This document shows, piece after piece, positions 60,874-64,000 of a DNA stretch of 64,000 nucleotides; position 1 is the first letter of the stretch; the number at the start of each line of letters is the position of its first letter. Source of the DNA: Paenibacillus vini (GTDB lineage Bacteria > Bacillota > Bacilli > Paenibacillales > Paenibacillaceae); the NCBI RefSeq assembly GCF_018403325.1, contig NZ_BOSL01000007.1, forward strand, positions 202,938 to 266,937. Direction: 5' to 3'. Both the position numbers and the translations under genes were made by a program. The notes under the pieces were generated by a model. The model made no database searches and was not told the origin of the DNA. It saw only the letters and a list, made by a program, of their open reading frames with translations.

Positions 60874-61849
60874 CTGGGCTGTCATTTTTGTACTGATCGC
60901 AGGTCCGTTGCTATGGATTTCAAGTTGGAATACGGAACAGCTTAGAGAAGCTAATCGGCTTGAAATCAAGTACAACTCGGTTTTAAAGACGGCTGCTCAG
61001 GATGCAGGAACCCTGCTTAATCGTAACGAGTCGCAGCATTATGAATCGGGGTACGGATCCGCAAAATTCATGCGGGCCGACAAAGAAGCGGGGTTGGCGG
61101 CTTTAAAGGAGACCTTGGCACTGAATTTCGGTATCGCTGACGATCCGCTGGCGATGCAAGCTTTTATGACGTATATTCCTGCTGTAGTGGTTATTGATTA
61201 TGACGGATATTACATCTATGCGATGGAAGAACTGACAGGGGCAGACGGCTATCCTATCGCCGAACATCGCTGGCTTCCCAAGAAGCCATATGTATACCGG
61301 GACCGGGAAGGGAATAGTCTATCTTTTACCTTGGATCAGCGGGTTACTGTTGTAAATCCCGTTACGGGGGAGTCGGTAACCGGGTTGCGGGAGACTGTTG
61401 GCTCCGAGTGGATTATTCCGGTTCTTCAGAATGAGGAAGCCTTCGAGCAAGTGAGAAGATCGGTAATCGTCCGGAGTATAGAAGATGATCTAGCGGGTAT
61501 CATTCATCGTCATAATGAAATTTCCCGTAAGCTCGGCGTGAGTTATACGTTTACGCTTCCGGTAATTCCCCAAGAGGAATGGAACAATACAGTCGATGAC
61601 GTAGGTGTGCTTGTTTTCCTGCAAGGGATTCCTGTCGGAAACCAATACTTTAACAATTATGCGCTCGGCGGCGGGAGACTGGTCAAGCGTCGGCCCGTGT
61701 ACGGCGGCATACATCTGGAAACCGGGATCAAATATGCATTTAATGATAAGTGTCCGTTCCCTTTCCAACCGGTTGAAGTTTTCACGAATGCCAGAGATGC
61801 GGCAGCTTCCGGATATTTTGAAGTGGAATGTGGACAAGGAGTCCACTGA
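60860..61849 (+). CDS. Pilus-operon membrane-anchored protein 4
   Basis: A 329-residue protein: one N-terminal membrane segment (WAVIFVLIAGPLLWISSWNT) and a large exported domain containing VVVIDYDGYYIYAMEEL and HNEISRKLGVSYTFTLPVIP. No Cys-rich or enzymatic motif. Last gene of the operon; 120 bases without a gene follow. Its size suggests a tip or scaffold component, an inference from position only. Confidence 0.55.
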   Translation: MKITDWAVIFVLIAGPLLWISSWNTEQLREANRLEIKYNSVLKTAAQDAGTLLNRNESQHYESGYGSAKFMRADKEAGLAALKETLALNFGIADDPLAMQAFMTYIPAVVVIDYDGYYIYAMEELTGADGYPIAEHRWLPKKPYVYRDREGNSLSFTLDQRVTVVNPVTGESVTGLRETVGSEWIIPVLQNEEAFEQVRRSVIVRSIEDDLAGIIHRHNEISRKLGVSYTFTLPVIPQEEWNNTVDDVGVLVFLQGIPVGNQYFNNYALGGGRLVKRRPVYGGIHLETGIKYAFNDKCPFPFQPVEVFTNARDAAASGYFEVECGQGVH

Positions 61850-61969
61850 TTATAAGTGCAGGATTCGTCCACGTAAGTTCACATTCATTACCGACAGAGT
61901 GGTTACGGCGTTCTTCTTCATATGCTAAAATTCGTAATAGAATGTAGCTGAAAGGAACGTGAAGCAAGA

Positions 61970-63001
61970 ATGAAAGCTAATGAGGACCGTTATTCGCGAC
62001 AGCAGTTGTTTCAACCGATAGGTCCTGAAGGGCAGCAGAAGCTTGCGGAGTCTTCGGTGCTTATTATCGGGGCAGGCGCCCTCGGAACGGGGATCGCCGA
62101 AACTCTTGCCCGCGCAGGTGTGGGGCGACTGGTCATCGCGGACCGTGATTATGTGGAGTGGAGCAATTTACAGAGGCAGCAGCTGTACACCGAGGCCGAT
62201 GCGTTGGCCAGGCTGCCGAAAGCCGTGGCGGCGGAACAACGACTTCGCGCTGTCAACAGCGAAATTATAATCGAAACGCATGTCGTGGATGTAACTTATG
62301 AGGAGATCGAAGAGCTGATTAAGGATGTAAATGTGGTTATGGACGCCACGGATAATTTCGATACCCGGCTTCTGATCAATGACATCGCACAAAAATACGG
62401 AATTCCATGGGTTTACGGTGGCTGTGTGGGTAGCTACGGGATGACGTTTACGATTTTACCGGGCCAAACGCCATGTTTGAATTGTTTATTGGGGACGATT
62501 CCGCTTGGAGGCGATACATGTGATACCGTAGGTGTCATTCCGCCTGCCGTGCAGATCGTCGTTGCGCATCAGGTTACGGAAGCGTTGAAGCTGCTGACAG
62601 GTCATCCCGAGTCGCTTCGAGGCACATTGCTGACCTTCGATGTGTGGCGGAACGAGCAATCCTCAATCAAAGTAGGGTCCGCCAAACGGGAGGACTGTTT
62701 ATCCTGCGGTACGCATCCGACTTATCCGTTTCTGTCCGCAGCAGGTACCCGTAAATCGGAGGTGCTGTGCGGTAGGGACACGGTTCAGATCCGGCCTGCC
62801 TTCAAACGGAAGCTTCCTTTACCCGAAATTGCCGCGAGATTTGAACGTCTGGGGGAAGGGAAGGTGGAGCTCAATCCTTTTCTGGTCTCCTACACGATCG
62901 GGGATCGGCGAATCGTCCTGTTTGAAGACGGAAGAGCGCTTATTCACGGAACGAAAAATACGGCGGAAGCCAAAGCGATATACGATCGGTATTTGGGCTG
63001 A
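61970..63001 (+). CDS. ThiF/MoeB/HesA-family adenylyltransferase
   Basis: A 343-residue E1-like enzyme: RYSRQQLFQPIGPEGQQKLA, VLIIGAGALGTGIAETLARA (nucleotide loop), LVIADRDYVEWSNLQRQQLY, VMDATDNFDTRLLINDIAQK, and zinc Cys pairs CLNCLLG and CLSCGTH. It would adenylate the C-terminus of ThiS or MoaD for sulfur transfer in thiamine or molybdopterin synthesis. The last 80 residues form an extra domain. AAAGGAACG precedes the ATG. Which pathway it serves cannot be told here. Confidence 0.9.
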   Translation: MKANEDRYSRQQLFQPIGPEGQQKLAESSVLIIGAGALGTGIAETLARAGVGRLVIADRDYVEWSNLQRQQLYTEADALARLPKAVAAEQRLRAVNSEIIIETHVVDVTYEEIEELIKDVNVVMDATDNFDTRLLINDIAQKYGIPWVYGGCVGSYGMTFTILPGQTPCLNCLLGTIPLGGDTCDTVGVIPPAVQIVVAHQVTEALKLLTGHPESLRGTLLTFDVWRNEQSSIKVGSAKREDCLSCGTHPTYPFLSAAGTRKSEVLCGRDTVQIRPAFKRKLPLPEIAARFERLGEGKVELNPFLVSYTIGDRRIVLFEDGRALIHGTKNTAEAKAIYDRYLG

Positions 63002-63037
63002 ATATTTCTATATTGTTAATGAACGGATTAATTTGGC

Positions 63038-63076
63038 AAACCATTCACGCACCTTGCGGAATGGTTTGTTTTTATT
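63038..63076 (+). terminator. Terminator after the ThiF-family gene
   Basis: AAACCATTC and GAATGGTTT pair, with an inner CGCACCTTGCG loop, followed by a long T-rich tail. Confidence 0.85.
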
Positions 63077-63154
63077 TTGACCATCTTAACGATAAGTGCA
63101 TAGAACCCTCTATAAAGGAAGTTCGGAGATTAAAGGGCAGAGGCGGGAACTCAT

Positions 63155-63832
63155 ATGAAAGACATCGTGCTGCTGATGCAAAAAAATGATTTTGCAGCCA
63201 CCCAAAGGCAATTATTTCTGGAACAGGCCGGATTTGAAGTTCGCCGTTGCCACGGCCTGGAGGATACGGCAACAGAACTGGATGAGGAAATGCCTGGCGT
63301 ACTGCTGCTGAGTCCGGAGACCGGCAGCCGTGTTGTTTATGAACTGATGGACAGAGTTGGGGAGAATCCTCCATTCCCCGTCATGGTTATTTTGAAGGAA
63401 TGGGATACGGATGAGATGGTCTCCTTACTTGAAGCAGGAGTAAACGAAGTTGTGGACATAGCGGTACCCAATATAGAATTTGAAGCAAGAATCCGCAGTC
63501 TGATCAGGCTTTTCCGTCGTTTTGCCGACGGTTATTTGACGGAGTTGAGGTATGAGGATCTTGTTATTGAATTGAAAGGGCGCAAAGCTTATCGGGATGG
63601 TGATCTGATCAAACTTACACCGAAGGAATTCGATTTGCTTAGATATTTAGTGAAGAGAGCGGAGCAGGTATGCCAGAGAGAGGCGATTCTGCAGGAGGTA
63701 TGGGGATATGATTTTTCTACGGGAACGAACGTAGTGGATGTGTATATCCGACATTTGCGCAAAAAAATCGATAAGGGAAGATCCCGGAAGCTGATCCATA
63801 CCGTCCGCGGAACCGGATACGTAATACAGTGA
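63155..63832 (+). CDS. OmpR-family regulator with atypical receiver
   Basis: A 225-residue protein. The receiver half lacks the usual phosphorylation Asp (VLLLSPETG where VLLDxxLP is expected) and the N-terminal acidic pair is reduced (LMQKND). The C-terminal winged helix is intact: LTPKEFDLLRYLVKRAEQVC, EVWGYDFSTGTNVVDVYIRH and HTVRGTGYVI. It is probably controlled by something other than phosphotransfer. No histidine kinase follows in the window. AGAGGCGGG precedes the ATG. Confidence 0.85.
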   Translation: MKDIVLLMQKNDFAATQRQLFLEQAGFEVRRCHGLEDTATELDEEMPGVLLLSPETGSRVVYELMDRVGENPPFPVMVILKEWDTDEMVSLLEAGVNEVVDIAVPNIEFEARIRSLIRLFRRFADGYLTELRYEDLVIELKGRKAYRDGDLIKLTPKEFDLLRYLVKRAEQVCQREAILQEVWGYDFSTGTNVVDVYIRHLRKKIDKGRSRKLIHTVRGTGYVIQ

Positions 63833-63846
63833 TTCGCACAAAAAAT

Positions 63847-63873
63847 AACCCGATAGAGAGGCTATCGGGTTTG
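63847..63873 (+). terminator. Terminator after the regulator gene
   Basis: AACCCGATAG and CTATCGGGTT form a perfect stem with an AGAGG loop and T-rich tail, 14 bases after the stop. Confidence 0.85.
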
Positions 63874-63911
63874 ATTACGGCTTTAGCCAGTTGAGCTCGC
63901 GAAGCGTGCGA

Positions 63912-63939
63912 AACAAAAAACCACCCGCTATGCGGGTGG
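63912..63939 (-). terminator. Minus-strand terminator near the right edge
   Basis: CCACCCGC-TAT-GCGGGTGG with six A on its left side reads as a terminator for minus-strand transcription entering from beyond 64000. An open minus-strand frame (VEPEHLNFIGMVLVVKPS...) runs from the window edge to a TAG inside this hairpin and may be the end of that gene, but it is too short to identify. Confidence 0.6.
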
Positions 63940-64000
63940 AGGGATCGAAGGTTTGACCACCAAGACCATTCCGATAAAATTGAGATGTTCAGGCTCAACA

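Noticed and set aside
63929-63999. Partial minus-strand gene at the right edge
   Set aside because: An open frame ending in the hairpin is plausible, but 23 codons are too few to support a gene call.

Overview
The window looks like a chromosome segment of a Paenibacillus-type firmicute. Three kinds of evidence point there: the gene order (hflX-like end, ynbB, glnR, glnA ... lexA, yneA, ynzC), Bacillus-type GlnR and LexA operators, purine-rich ribosome binding sites with frequent TTG/GTG starts, and small sporulation-type genes. The backbone (about 1-3,450 and 38,850-64,000) is compact and of moderate G+C. The roughly 35 kb between glnA and lexA is visibly A+T richer, full of small single-gene units, decayed genes and repeats, and reads as an accessory island in a hot spot.

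Left backbone: the 3' end of a probable hflX, ynbB (PLP enzyme), then glnR-glnA behind a promoter whose 17-bp spacer is exactly a GlnR box. The island opens with a twice-frameshifted phage-type integrase preceded by a LexA-type box, followed by small secreted or membrane proteins and a secreted TIM-barrel protein.

The most notable part is 8.2-11.4 kb, with a decaying continuation to about 37.4 kb. It is an array of short promoterless units, nearly all on the + strand and each followed by a 130-160 bp imperfect palindrome. These repeats look like integron attC sites: an R''-like box ending in AAC, a short unpaired spacer, an L box TATTCACG/CGTGAATA, internal hairpins, and a final GTTRxxY-like box. 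Four units have ends that are inverted repeats of each other over 16-18 bases, different for each unit. The arms on the two sides of one repeat generally do not match, as expected if units were exchanged at AAC/GTT. Each of those four pairs differs once, always at base 11, always A versus G. No IntI-type integrase is present. Cargo includes a nucleotidyltransferase, GNAT acetyltransferases (one AAC(6')-like), a TmrB-like kinase, phosphotransferases, Nudix enzymes, methyltransferases, VOC and DinB proteins and an extra prephenate dehydratase: a resistance/detoxification-flavoured gene pool.

At 29.4-33.1 kb on the minus strand lie a YjcZ-like small protein, a YcaO cyclodehydratase fusion and an N-terminally shortened thiazole-bacteriocin maturation protein; no clear precursor is present. 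HD, GrpB, DUF6508, alpha/beta hydrolase, Nudix and VOC genes follow.

Right backbone: lexA and yneA diverge across a cluster of LexA boxes. Then come ynzC, a membrane protein, a HAD phosphatase, a FixH-like lipoprotein, cobalamin-dependent metH, RNase Z, a HAD-IIA phosphatase, a base-excision-repair pair (Fpg-like, endonuclease IV), a cyclic-phosphate-type receiver protein and an FtsJ/RlmM-like methyltransferase. From 51.3 to 61.8 kb runs a Tad/type-IV-pilus-like operon: a Ser/Thr kinase fused to a CpaE-like domain, a CpaB-like SAF protein, two MinD/CpaE-like proteins, a CpaF ATPase, a double T2SSF (TadB-TadC) membrane protein and four single-membrane-segment pilin-like proteins. A ThiF/MoeB enzyme and an atypical OmpR-type regulator close the window.
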